Shown here one piece after another: positions 10,099 through 18,017 of a stretch of 64,000 nt of DNA (the stretch's first letter is position 1; the number at the start of each line of letters is the position of its first letter). This DNA comes from Clostridium putrefaciens (GTDB lineage Bacteria > Bacillota > Clostridia > Clostridiales > Clostridiaceae): assembly GCF_900461105.1 (NCBI RefSeq), contig NZ_UFWZ01000001.1, positions 1,798,001 to 1,862,000 of the forward strand, given 5' to 3'. A program made the translations under genes and the position numbers. The notes beneath the pieces are model-generated. The model searched no databases, was not told where the DNA came from, and was given only the letters and a program-made list of their open reading frames with translations.

Positions 10099-11253
10099 CT
10101 AGTTTTTACTGTAACTATCTAGTCTATTCAATGTATTTCTTATAATCTCTTCATCCTTAGTAAGTGCAATTCTAAAATAACCATATCCTAGTCTACCAAA
10201 GGCACTTCCAGGTGTTACAACAATGCCCTTTTTTAAAAGTAACTCACTACAAAATTCATCTGTATTATATCCTTTTGGTACTTTACACCAAATATAAAAA
10301 GTACCTTCTCCCTTAAAATATTTTATATTCTTTTCATCTAAAATAGACTCTGCTAAAACTTTTCTTTTTCTGTATACCTCATTTATATATTCTATATAGT
10401 ATTTGCAATCTTTTATTGCCCTTAAAGCTGAATATTGAATAGGCATAAATTGACCTGAATCAATATTGTTTTTAACTTCCCCTAAAGACTTTATAATATT
10501 TTTATCACCAACTACATAACCTATTCTATATCCTGTCATACTAAATGCTTTAGAAAAACTACTAAATTCAATGCAGTTATTTATACCTCCCATTAGTATC
10601 GATAACTTATCTTCTTTTTTATTTACAATCTCTTTATAAGCCCCGTCGTTACAAAGTACTATATTATACTTTTCACACATTTCTTTAACCTCTTCTAAAA
10701 AGTCCTTTTTTAAATTCGCTCCCGTAGGGTTATTAGGATAATTTATTATAATAAGTTTAGATACCTTTTTTATTTTTTCGGGAATCAATTTAAGATTTGG
10801 GAAATAACCTCTTTCTTCAATTAAAGGCATCTTATATGGAATTGTACCCCAAAGCTTACTGCAAGATTCATATGAGGGATATGAAGGATCAGGTAATATA
10901 ATATAATCATTTATATCACAAACTGTTGGAATTATATTACTTAATGCTTCTTTAGACCCTATAGTTATTAACACTTCATCTTCAGTTAAATCTACACCAT
11001 AATTAAGCTTATAATCTTTAATTATCGCCTGTTTTAATTTGGCTATACCATTTCCTTTAGGATAATTATGATATCCCTTATAACTTAAGGCCTCTATTAG
11101 CGTCTCATTAACCTCTTTAGGCGGTTCTAGATCTGGATCACCTATGCCAATATCTATTACTTCCCTCCCCTGTTTTTTTAGCTTATCTTTTAAAATATCA
11201 ATTTCATTAAAGTGATACTGCGGAAGATTTGCAATCCTATTATTTATCTTCAA
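10099..11253 (-). CDS. PLP-dependent class I aminotransferase, LL-diaminopimelate aminotransferase-like
   Basis: Fold-type I aminotransferase resembling DapL and related enzymes, which make LL-diaminopimelate for lysine and peptidoglycan. Visible are DIGIGDPDLEPP near the N-terminus, YPNNPTGA (PLP/substrate binding) and the Schiff-base lysine in SSFSKAFSMTGYRIGY. I choose TTG at 11253 (384 residues): GGGAGG lies 7 bases upstream, whereas the longer TTG at 11268 would contain that site inside the gene. It is a single gene flanked by the yicC promoter and the permease terminator. Substrate is inferred; a broader aminotransferase is possible. Confidence 0.78.
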   Translation of the reverse strand: MKINNRIANLPQYHFNEIDILKDKLKKQGREVIDIGIGDPDLEPPKEVNETLIEALSYKGYHNYPKGNGIAKLKQAIIKDYKLNYGVDLTEDEVLITIGSKEALSNIIPTVCDINDYIILPDPSYPSYESCSKLWGTIPYKMPLIEERGYFPNLKLIPEKIKKVSKLIIINYPNNPTGANLKKDFLEEVKEMCEKYNIVLCNDGAYKEIVNKKEDKLSILMGGINNCIEFSSFSKAFSMTGYRIGYVVGDKNIIKSLGEVKNNIDSGQFMPIQYSALRAIKDCKYYIEYINEVYRKRKVLAESILDEKNIKYFKGEGTFYIWCKVPKGYNTDEFCSELLLKKGIVVTPGSAFGRLGYGYFRIALTKDEEIIRNTLNRLDSYSKN

Positions 11254-11357
11254 ATAAATACCTCCCAAATATTGTTTTTAACATAATATTCATTATTATA
11301 CCTTTTTGATACATCATCCAAGATTTAGTTACCAATTATCCTTTAGATTAATATAAT

Positions 11358-11402
11358 AAAAACCTCTATCTATAAATCATAAATTTTATAGATAGAGGTT
11401 TT
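11358..11402 (-). terminator. Rho-independent terminator after the purine permease
   Basis: A long inverted repeat with arms AACCTCTATCTATAAA and its complement, closing a short AT-rich loop. On the minus strand the stem is followed by TTTTTATTATA. The plus-strand side also has a short T run, so it could work in both directions. It lies about 90 bases past the permease stop and before the aminotransferase gene. Confidence 0.75.
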
Positions 11403-11494
11403 AAATTTTCAATGTACACTTTATTTAAAGTAATATTCACAATAAATAAAGATACCTGTATTTAAATAAAAATATATTGTATTAATATATTTAT

Positions 11495-12856
11495 CTAAGA
11501 AAGCCCAGTAAATATTATCTTAGCCATAAATATAATACCTAGAATTATCATGACAGGAGATATCTTTTTCTTTTCTTTACTAAACAAATTGTTTGCTAAA
11601 TTTATTATTACATAAGATAGTATCCCAATAGTTAAACCATCTCCTATGCTATATGTAAGTGGCATTAATGCAATAATTAAAAATGCTGGTACACCTTCTG
11701 TAAAATCACTAAAATTAATCTTAACTACATTTTCCATCATAAAGAATCCTACTATAATAAGTGCAGGTGCTGTAGCCGCAGCTGGTATAGCTACAAATAT
11801 TGGTGAAAAGAACATAGCTAGTAAAAATAGTATTCCAGTAACTATAGATGTAAGCCCTGTCCTTCCACCTTCTGCGACCCCAGCAGAGCTTTCAACAAAA
11901 GTAGTTACCGTTGATACTCCTATCAACGCTCCAAAAGTAGTTCCAATCGAATCTGATAATAAAGCCCTTCCAGCTCTTGGAACCCGTCCATTTTCATCTA
12001 ACATATTAGCTTTTGCCGCTACACCAACCAAGGTGCCTATAGTATCAAAAAAGTCTACAAATAAAAATGTGAAAACTATAACTACAAATCCCCATATCTT
12101 TGAAGAATCTGTTATATATGAGAAGTCTAGCTTAAATGCAATTGGTGCTAAAGATTCAAACTTAAAAATACCAGTAGGTAAGAATATTTTATGAAGTGAT
12201 GCAGATTCAGGGCTAATAATTGCATATACCCAAGATAAAATGGTGCTACCAAATATCCCAAATAATATAGCCCCTTTAACATTCTTTTTTGAGAGTACAA
12301 CAATAATCACTACTCCAACAGCTGTAATCAAAACAGTTGGTGACATAAAATTACCAAGTCCTACTAAAGTAGCATCATTTTTAATAACCATTCCACTATC
12401 TACAAATCCAATAAAGGTTATAAATAGACCTATTCCCGCTGTAACAGCTAATTTTAAATTCATAGGTATACTATTTATTACTGCTTCTCTTACGTTAGTT
12501 AATGATAAAACTATGAATATAATTCCTTCTACAAATACCGCTGTAAGTGCTATTTCCCAGGGTACATTCATTTTTATAACAACTGTATATGCAAAAAATG
12601 CATTTAGCCCCATACCCGATGCAAGTGCAAATGGTAAATCTGCATATACACCCATCATTATTGTGGCAACACCTGCTGAAAGACATGTAGCAGTAACTAG
12701 TGCTCCTACTGGCATTCCAGTGGCTCCTAATATAGTAGGGTTAACTGCTATAATATATGCCATAGTTAAGAATGTAGTAATTCCTGCAATTACTTCTTTT
12801 CTTATATTTGTATCCTTCCTTTCTTTTAACTTACTAAAACTAAATAATTTATCCAT
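11495..12856 (-). CDS. pbuG: Guanine/hypoxanthine permease (AzgA/NCS2 family)
   Basis: Integral-membrane proton symporter for purine bases. The roughly 453-residue protein has about 12-14 hydrophobic segments. It has the N-terminal TTFLTMAYIIAVNP, the GMGLNAFFAYTVV motif and FFDTIGTLVG, all typical of the AzgA branch (PbuG/PbuO) rather than the uracil/xanthine branch. The ATG at 12856 has AGGAGG 6 bases upstream; another ATG two codons earlier abuts the site. A guanine riboswitch and terminator occupy the leader, which supports guanine/hypoxanthine as substrate and repression when guanine is plentiful. Confidence 0.93.
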   Translation of the reverse strand: MDKLFSFSKLKERKDTNIRKEVIAGITTFLTMAYIIAVNPTILGATGMPVGALVTATCLSAGVATIMMGVYADLPFALASGMGLNAFFAYTVVIKMNVPWEIALTAVFVEGIIFIVLSLTNVREAVINSIPMNLKLAVTAGIGLFITFIGFVDSGMVIKNDATLVGLGNFMSPTVLITAVGVVIIVVLSKKNVKGAILFGIFGSTILSWVYAIISPESASLHKIFLPTGIFKFESLAPIAFKLDFSYITDSSKIWGFVVIVFTFLFVDFFDTIGTLVGVAAKANMLDENGRVPRAGRALLSDSIGTTFGALIGVSTVTTFVESSAGVAEGGRTGLTSIVTGILFLLAMFFSPIFVAIPAAATAPALIIVGFFMMENVVKINFSDFTEGVPAFLIIALMPLTYSIGDGLTIGILSYVIINLANNLFSKEKKKISPVMIILGIIFMAKIIFTGLS

Positions 12857-12904
12857 AATCATCCTCCTAAAATTTGTACTATGTTTCTTATTAAAATTCC
12901 TTAA

Positions 12905-12953
12905 TAAAGCAAAAATACCTATATAAATTCCCTGAGGAATCTATATAGGTATT
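12905..12953 (-). terminator. Riboswitch-controlled terminator upstream of the purine permease
   Basis: Minus strand: arms AATACCTATATA and TATATAGGTATT (12953-12914), together with ATTCC/GGAAT inside the stem, followed by TTTTTGCTTT. It is the expression platform of the guanine riboswitch, about 80 bases past the aptamer. A 10-base segment at 12951-12960 is fully complementary to 13015-13024, which offers a competing structure. Confidence 0.8.
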
Positions 12954-13032
12954 ATCTTAATCAAAATCTACTCATATATACATTACTAAAAAAAGTAATT
13001 TTTCACATATGAATTTAAGATAATTCTAAAGA

Positions 13033-13106
13033 TTCACTCATAGTCAGACATTTATGGTGTCTGGTAGAAACTCTTGGCCCTTATTGCCAAAACTATATGA
13101 GCATTA
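13033..13106 (-). ncRNA. Guanine-class purine riboswitch aptamer
   Basis: On the minus strand the RNA has P1 strands CTCATA and TATGAG, the J1/2 TATAGTT region, the invariant J2/3 GTTTCTACC, and P3/loop CAGACACCATAAATGTCTG followed by ACTATGAG. These match the xpt-type purine aptamer almost base for base. The base equivalent to position 74 is C (GACTATG), which specifies guanine/hypoxanthine; adenine riboswitches have U. It lies between a SigmaA promoter and a terminator in front of the purine permease, so guanine binding should turn the permease off. Confidence 0.96.
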
Positions 13107-13121
13107 CTGTTTACGAATATT

Positions 13122-13150
13122 ATGTTACAACATTAATTTATTATTGTCAA
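13122..13150 (-). promoter_or_regulatory. SigmaA promoter of the riboswitch-controlled permease
   Basis: Minus strand: consensus -35 TTGACA (13150-13145), 17-base spacer, -10 TAACAT (13127-13122). The predicted start, near 13115, lies just upstream of the purine aptamer and fits a leader of about 260 bases. Confidence 0.7.
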
Positions 13151-13241
13151 CATCACATATCATTATTTATGCATTTAATTATATCGTTCGTGTAATTTAG
13201 GTTAATATAAACGATTATTAATTTCCAAATTGGTTTTTAAA

Positions 13242-14231
13242 TTAGATGTTATATAAGCTTTTTTCGAATATAGACTTTATCTCATCTAAATTTTTCGTAT
13301 AACTAAGTGCTACTAATAATTTAATTCTAGCTTTTTGACCTGGAAGATTATCACCAAATATAACGCCTAAATTTCTTAGTTCTTTTCCACCTCCATGATA
13401 TCCGTATGAATCAAATACTCTTCCTTCAAAGCATCTAGAAACAATAACCACTGCAATTCCTTTGTTTATAGCATTTTCTATACCTTGTACCATAAGTGGT
13501 GGTATGTTTCCCCTTCCCATTGCCTCAACAACTATACCTCTATTTCCTTCGCTTATATAATAATTTATTACACCTGAATCCATACCTGATGCACATTTTA
13601 TAAGAGCAACTTTACTATCTAATTCTTTTATGCTCATTGTTTGTTTTTCTATGTTATTTCTATAGAATATAACCCTATTATTATCCACTATACCAATTGG
13701 TCCAAAGTTTGGAGTCTTAAAAGCGTTTAAACTCATAGAATTAGCTTTTGTAACTTCTGATGCACAGTTCAATTGTCCATTTAAACAGACTAGAACCCCC
13801 CTACCTTTTGATTCATCTGATATTGCTGTACAAATAGATTCTGCTAAATTAGATGGGCCATCATATCCAAGCTCTGATCCACTTCTCATAGATCCTGTAA
13901 ATACCACAGGTTTTATAGAATTAATAGTTAAATCTACAAGATACGCAGTCTCTTCAAGAGAATCTGTTCCATGTGTTACTACTACTCCTGCTATATCTTC
14001 TCTATCTAAAAGTTTTTGAATGAACTTTGATAAATCTAACATGATTTCTGGTGTCATATGTGGACTCGGTAACATTGAAAAATTATATGATTCTATATTC
14101 GCATATTTTTCGATACCCGTTACCATAGACATTATTTCTTCACCAGTAAGACTAGGAACTGCAGCCTTTATCCTAGGATCTACCTTCATAGAAATAGTTC
14201 CACCATTAAAAACAATTGCTACCTTTTTCAT
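13242..14231 (-). CDS. ansA: L-asparaginase, type I-like (AnsA)
   Basis: Hydrolyses L-asparagine to aspartate and ammonia; no signal peptide is seen, so it should be cytoplasmic. The start at ATG 14231 (MKKVAIVFNGGTIS, 329 residues) has AGGAGG upstream; the longer frame from 14258 reads through that site. Catalytic motifs are FNGGTIS (nucleophilic Thr) and VVTHGTDSLEETA (Thr-Asp pair). The C-terminal domain holds IVVEAMGRGNIPP. It appears monocistronic, with no obvious partner gene nearby. Confidence 0.93.
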   Translation of the reverse strand: MKKVAIVFNGGTISMKVDPRIKAAVPSLTGEEIMSMVTGIEKYANIESYNFSMLPSPHMTPEIMLDLSKFIQKLLDREDIAGVVVTHGTDSLEETAYLVDLTINSIKPVVFTGSMRSGSELGYDGPSNLAESICTAISDESKGRGVLVCLNGQLNCASEVTKANSMSLNAFKTPNFGPIGIVDNNRVIFYRNNIEKQTMSIKELDSKVALIKCASGMDSGVINYYISEGNRGIVVEAMGRGNIPPLMVQGIENAINKGIAVVIVSRCFEGRVFDSYGYHGGGKELRNLGVIFGDNLPGQKARIKLLVALSYTKNLDEIKSIFEKSLYNI

Positions 14232-14753
14232 AAAATACCTCCTATTATTTAAAGTCATTTACTCTACAGCCCTTAATTTTAAGTTAATAAAAATTAAAAG
14301 CCACCTACTAAGACAATTAAAATGACTATATCACTTTTTAAATATAATAGAATATTAACTAGCTGTGGTTTAAATATACCTCCTAGTAAATTTAACATAA
14401 TTTCATTAAATAATATATATATACAAAATTATATATTATTATTTCATTTTATAATAAGATTTGTTAGCTTTTCCATCTTAAATTACAGTTATTTTTATTA
14501 TTAATGTAATTTTAAAATTTAATCAAGATATCACTTTTATATTCTTTATTTAAGATACCGCATTAAACATAAACATCGTTTTGAAACAAATAAGGAATAT
14601 ATTGTAGGGACCTTTAAGTAAATAGTTTATTTATAATTAACAGTATTGTATTTACTGATAGATAAGACTTTAACAATCAGCTTTATATATTTAACATACA
14701 TTAAATAATTTGTTATATTTATATAGAAGTAATAAAAATAAGGGGGAATTTTC
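14232..14753. other. AT-rich intergenic region between ansA and the selenium-type cassette
   Basis: About 520 bases, with divergent genes on both sides. It contains the yedE promoter and ribosome site at its right end. Near 14374-14395 is an imperfect stem-loop whose loop carries, on the minus strand, an AGGAGG-like sequence with no usable start codon behind it; the same small motif recurs after sigG. I see no further gene, tRNA or known riboswitch. Confidence 0.6.
14691..14719 (+). promoter_or_regulatory. SigmaA promoter of the YedE-TusA-DUF3343 cassette
   Basis: Plus strand -35 TTAACA (14691-14696), 17-base spacer, -10 TATATT (14714-14719). An AGGGGGAA ribosome site (14741-14748) precedes the ATG at 14754. 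Near-consensus, but base composition is very AT-rich here, so confidence is moderate. Confidence 0.55.
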
Positions 14754-15845
14754 ATGAAAGAAAAAAAGGGGATCATAATTACTGGAGCTATAGTTGGTAT
14801 ACTATCAGTAATACTTGTACGTTTCGGTAACCCTATTAATATGGGCCTTTGCATAGCCTGTTTTATAAGGGATACAGCTGGTTCTTTAGGACTACATAGG
14901 GCAGAAGTTGTTCAATACATAAGACCTGAAATAATAGGCATAGTCCTTGGAGCTTTTATAATGGCAATTTTTAAAAGGGAACTTTATTCTAAAGGTGGTT
15001 CTTCGCCATTTATAAGATTTATATTAGGATTTATAGTTATGGTAGGAGCACTAATGTTTTTAGGTTGCCCACTTAGGATGGTATTAAGACTTGCTGGAGG
15101 AGACTTAAATGCAATTACAGGTATCATAGGGTTTACGGCTGGAATTTTTATTGGTATACAATTTTTAAACAAAGGTTTTACTTTAAAAAGAAATTATACT
15201 ACAACAAAAATTGAAAGCTATTTATTCCCTGCAGTTAATGTAGGTTTATTTGCACTTCTTGTTTCAGCACCTGCTTTTATATTTTTTAGTCAGAAAGGTC
15301 CTGGTGCTTCTCATGCTCCAATTTATATAGCCTTAATTGCAGGGCTTATTGTAGGTGCAATTGCACAAAGGACTAGACTTTGTATGGTTGGAGGAATTAG
15401 AGATCTTATAATGTTTAAAGATACTTATTTATTATCTGGATTTATTTCTATATTTATATTTGCACTTATAGGAAATTTAATAATAGGTAAATTTAATTTA
15501 GGATTTATGAATCAACCTGTAGCCCATAATGATGCTTTATGGAACTTTTTAGGTATGGCTTTAGCTGGATGGGCCTCAGTACTATTAGGTGGTTGCCCTT
15601 TAAGACAACTAATATTATCTGCTGAGGGTAATATAGATTCTGTTATAACAGTTTTAGGACTTTTTGTAGGCGCAGCTTTTGTGCACAATTTTAATTTAGC
15701 TTCTAGCGCTAAAGGTCCTACATTTAATGGTAAAGTAGCAGTATTAATTGGATTTTTAATTGTATGTTTAGTATCCTACATAAATATAGAAAAGGGTACT
15801 AAAAAAATTAATGTAGTTTCAAAGGGAGATGATAACATTGGTTAA
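14754..15845 (+). CDS. YedE-family transporter, putative selenium/sulfur-compound permease
   Basis: Polytopic membrane protein of the YeeE/YedE family; the branch found beside TusA-like and DUF3343 genes is annotated as a putative selenium transporter. The 363 residues hold about ten hydrophobic segments and show an internal duplication. Conserved Cys motifs recur in each half: GLCIAC, FLGCPLRM, TRLCMVGG and LGGCPLRQ. These Cys residues are thought to pass a thiosulfate- or selenium-type ligand. The ATG has an AGGGGG site. The stop codon overlaps the next gene's start region, so the three genes form one operon. Family is sure; the ligand is inferred. Confidence 0.85.
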   Translation: MKEKKGIIITGAIVGILSVILVRFGNPINMGLCIACFIRDTAGSLGLHRAEVVQYIRPEIIGIVLGAFIMAIFKRELYSKGGSSPFIRFILGFIVMVGALMFLGCPLRMVLRLAGGDLNAITGIIGFTAGIFIGIQFLNKGFTLKRNYTTTKIESYLFPAVNVGLFALLVSAPAFIFFSQKGPGASHAPIYIALIAGLIVGAIAQRTRLCMVGGIRDLIMFKDTYLLSGFISIFIFALIGNLIIGKFNLGFMNQPVAHNDALWNFLGMALAGWASVLLGGCPLRQLILSAEGNIDSVITVLGLFVGAAFVHNFNLASSAKGPTFNGKVAVLIGFLIVCLVSYINIEKGTKKINVVSKGDDNIG

Positions 15846-16044
15846 AATAGATGCTAGAGGTATATCTTGTCCTCAGCCAGTTTTGATGACAAAAAATGCT
15901 TTAATAAATAATCCTATAGAAGTGGAAATTACTGTAGATAACGCAACTGCTAAGAATAATGTTGAACGTTACATGAGGCAATCAGGTTATTCTGTATCAT
16001 CAAAAAATATAGAAGATGACTTTATATTATATGGTAAAAAATAA
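15838..16044 (+). CDS. TusA/SirA-like sulfur or selenium carrier (short YedF-like protein)
   Basis: Small TusA-fold protein with the CPxP signature (DARGISCPQPVLMTK); the Cys carries persulfide or perselenide in the family. I choose TTG at 15838 (68 residues), with GGGAG spaced 9 bases before it. The ATG at 15829 would directly abut that site. The last codons of yedE overlap this gene. YedF proteins of selenium clusters usually have a second, C-terminal domain; this one has only the TusA domain. It probably accepts S or Se from the neighbouring transporter. Confidence 0.82.
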   Translation: MVKIDARGISCPQPVLMTKNALINNPIEVEITVDNATAKNNVERYMRQSGYSVSSKNIEDDFILYGKK

Positions 16045-16285
16045 TGATGTAAATTATATTTGTTTATTTTATACTCATTCAGGAGCTATAAAGTTTACTA
16101 ATATAATGAATGCTGAAAATATTTGTTATAAAATATTACCTACACCTAGAAAACTAAGTTCTAGCTGTGGCATTAGTGTACAGTTTTGTTATGACAAAAA
16201 TATAAGTTCTTTTATAATTAACGACATAGAAAAGGTGTTTTTAGTTAATAATAAAAGTTATGAACTGGTATATGAAAATGAATAG
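16031..16285 (+). CDS. DUF3343 small protein, putative Se/S carrier-like
   Basis: Short protein of the DUF3343 family, often found beside YedE/YedF and proposed as a Se/S carrier-like component. The diagnostic pattern PTPRKLSSSCGISVQF is visible, with a conserved Cys. A start at ATG 16031 (84 residues) or at 16016 (89 residues) is possible; both overlap the end of the TusA-like gene, implying translational coupling. No catalytic motif is known. The neighbours give the main functional clue. Confidence 0.75.
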   Translation: MVKNNDVNYICLFYTHSGAIKFTNIMNAENICYKILPTPRKLSSSCGISVQFCYDKNISSFIINDIEKVFLVNNKSYELVYENE

Positions 16286-16296
16286 CTACATTTGAC

Positions 16297-16368
16297 CATT
16301 TAACTAAGTGAACTACTCTCCACCTAAGAGATGGGAGAATTCCGGACAGGAATCTTAAAACACTATTG
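16297..16368 (-). mobile_element. IS200/IS605-like right-end relic (no transposase left)
   Basis: Read on the minus strand this stretch gives ATTCC/GGAAT, then an imperfect hairpin TCTCCCATCT-CTTAGGTGGAGA (16339-16316), then GTAGTTCAC (16316-16308). That layout, a hairpin ending in AGTxxTTCA(A/C), resembles the right end of IS200/IS605-type elements, where the 3' scaffold of the TnpB guide RNA lies. There is no tnpA or tnpB frame beside it. It begins a few bases after the DUF3343 stop. Assignment is from remembered family structure only. Confidence 0.45.
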
Positions 16369-16410
16369 GGTAAGACCTTTTGTGAAATTACAAAAGGTCT
16401 TACCTTTTTT
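16369..16410 (+). terminator. Rho-independent terminator after the selenium-type cassette
   Basis: A perfect 15-bp stem: GGTAAGACCTTTTGT (16369-16383) with ACAAAAGGTCTTACC (16390-16404), a 6-base loop, then TTTTTT (16405-16410). It terminates the + strand operon. It may have arrived with the adjoining IS605-like relic. Confidence 0.9.
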
Positions 16411-16533
16411 GACAAAGTAAAATGCTGCAACTTATTGTTCTTATGTGATTAAAAATAAAGGAAATTAAATAATTATATAGAATTATTATGTTTAATTATA
16501 AGTAAGTTCAAATATTTTAAGGAGTATAAATTT

Positions 16534-17970
16534 ATGAAATTAAATATCATAGTCGGAATCCTAGTAATTGTTATTAATTTGTTTTTTGCAACTATTCTTA
16601 TATTTTTTGAAAGGAAGAATCCATCTACTACTTGGGCTTGGTTATTAGTTATAATACTCCTCCCAGTAATAGGATTTGTTATTTATCTTCTTTTAGGTAG
16701 AAATTTAAGCAAAGAAAAATTATTCAACAAGAAAATTATTGTTGATGAACGAAAAAAATGTGATTATTTACTAAATTCACGAAAAGAATATGTACTAGAT
16801 GAGGGTACTTTTGAAAATATAGATTTAATTAAAATGAATTATAGAAACTCCCACTCATTTTACACTCAAAAAAATAATATAGACTTGATTTTTGATGGTA
16901 AAGAAAAATTTAAAGAACTTTTCACCGCTATCGAAAATAGTAAAAGCTTTATTCATATTGAGTACTATATTATAAGCAAAGACGAAACTGGTAAAATGCT
17001 AATGGATTTACTTACTAAAAAGGCAAAAGAAAATATAGAAGTTAAAGTTTTATTTGATTCAATGGGATCATATAAAATTAATAGTAAACGTTATTTGAAA
17101 AACTTTGTAGATTCTGGTGGAAAATATGCTGTATTTTTCCCTGCACTACTTCCTCATTTAAATAAAAGAATCAATTTTAGAAACCACAGGAAAATAGCTG
17201 TAATTGATGGTAAAGTTGGTTTTGTTGGAGGCTTTAATATTGGAAATGAATATTTAAGTAAGGATAAAAAAATTGGTTACTGGAGGGATACTCATTTAAA
17301 AGTTGCTGGTGAAGCTGTAAGGGATTTAGAAGAAAGATTCCTTATGGATTGGACTTATGCTTCTGAAGAAATAATACATGATTATGGAAAGTATTTAACA
17401 ATTGATCTATCTATAGACGAGATAACAGGTACTCAAATAGTTTCAAGTGGTCCAGACCATAAAAGTCCTTACATTAGAAATGGATTTGTTAAGATTATAA
17501 ATAATGCTAAAAAAAGTGTATACGTCCAAAGCCCTTATTTTATTCCAGATGAGACTACTTTAGAATCTTTAAAATTATCCGCTTTATCTGGGGTTGATGT
17601 TCGGATTATGATTCCCGGGGTACCTGATCATAAATTTATGTTTTGGGCCGCTAGTTCTTATGTTGGGGAGCTTTTAAAAAGTGGTGTTAGAGTTTATTAT
17701 TATAACAAAGGTTTTTTGCATTCTAAAACCATAGTATCTGATAGCAACGTGTGTAGTATCGGAAGTGCAAATATGGATATACGTAGTTTTAAATTAAACT
17801 TTGAAACAAATTGTTTTATTTACAATGAAAATATCTCTAATAAAATGGAGATACAATTTAAAAAGGATATATTAGATTCAAAGGAAGTAACTCTAAAATC
17901 TTTTGAAGACAGAGGCCTTTGGGTTAGATTTGCAGAATCTATTACAAGACTACTTTCTCCCATATTATAA
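16534..17970 (+). CDS. cls: Cardiolipin synthase (phospholipase D superfamily)
   Basis: Condenses two phosphatidylglycerols to cardiolipin at the membrane. The 478 residues have two N-terminal membrane segments (about 3-25 and 34-55) and two PLD domains. HKD motif 1 is NHRKIAVIDG (His218, Lys220, Asp225). HKD motif 2 is LHSKTIVSD (near 397), followed by IGSANMDIRS. The start has an AAGGAGT site 9 bases upstream. It stands alone between the IS605-like relic and a convergent pentapeptide-repeat gene; the two share one hairpin. Confidence 0.96.
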   Translation: MKLNIIVGILVIVINLFFATILIFFERKNPSTTWAWLLVIILLPVIGFVIYLLLGRNLSKEKLFNKKIIVDERKKCDYLLNSRKEYVLDEGTFENIDLIKMNYRNSHSFYTQKNNIDLIFDGKEKFKELFTAIENSKSFIHIEYYIISKDETGKMLMDLLTKKAKENIEVKVLFDSMGSYKINSKRYLKNFVDSGGKYAVFFPALLPHLNKRINFRNHRKIAVIDGKVGFVGGFNIGNEYLSKDKKIGYWRDTHLKVAGEAVRDLEERFLMDWTYASEEIIHDYGKYLTIDLSIDEITGTQIVSSGPDHKSPYIRNGFVKIINNAKKSVYVQSPYFIPDETTLESLKLSALSGVDVRIMIPGVPDHKFMFWAASSYVGELLKSGVRVYYYNKGFLHSKTIVSDSNVCSIGSANMDIRSFKLNFETNCFIYNENISNKMEIQFKKDILDSKEVTLKSFEDRGLWVRFAESITRLLSPIL

Positions 17971-17972
17971 TA

Positions 17973-18016
17973 TAATGGTACATCAAATTTTTTGGAGGAA
18001 ATTTGATGTACCATTA
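17973..18016. terminator. Palindromic hairpin between convergent genes (probable bidirectional terminator)
   Basis: Perfect 18-bp arms (17973-17990 and 17999-18016) around an 8-base loop TTTGGAGG. It ends just before the pentapeptide gene stop (18018) and starts 2 bases after the cls stop. Neither side has a strong T run, so termination is likely but unproven. Confidence 0.6.
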
Positions 18017-18017
18017 A

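Noticed and set aside
11646-12194. 182-codon plus-strand frame opposite the purine permease
   Set aside because: Same shadow effect as the previous one.
12240-12926. Long plus-strand frame (228 codons) opposite the purine permease
   Set aside because: Antisense shadow of a conserved membrane-protein gene; its composition reflects the complement of hydrophobic codons and it has no ribosome site.
14294-14398. 34-codon minus-strand frame (MLNLLGGIFKPQ..., hydrophobic tail) before ansA
   Set aside because: No ribosome site before its ATG; the only AGGAGG lies inside the frame with no start codon behind it. More likely part of the hairpin described.
16245-16430. 61-codon minus-strand frame over the terminator and IS605-like relic
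   Set aside because: Covers perfect inverted repeats and has no resemblance to TnpB or TnpA.
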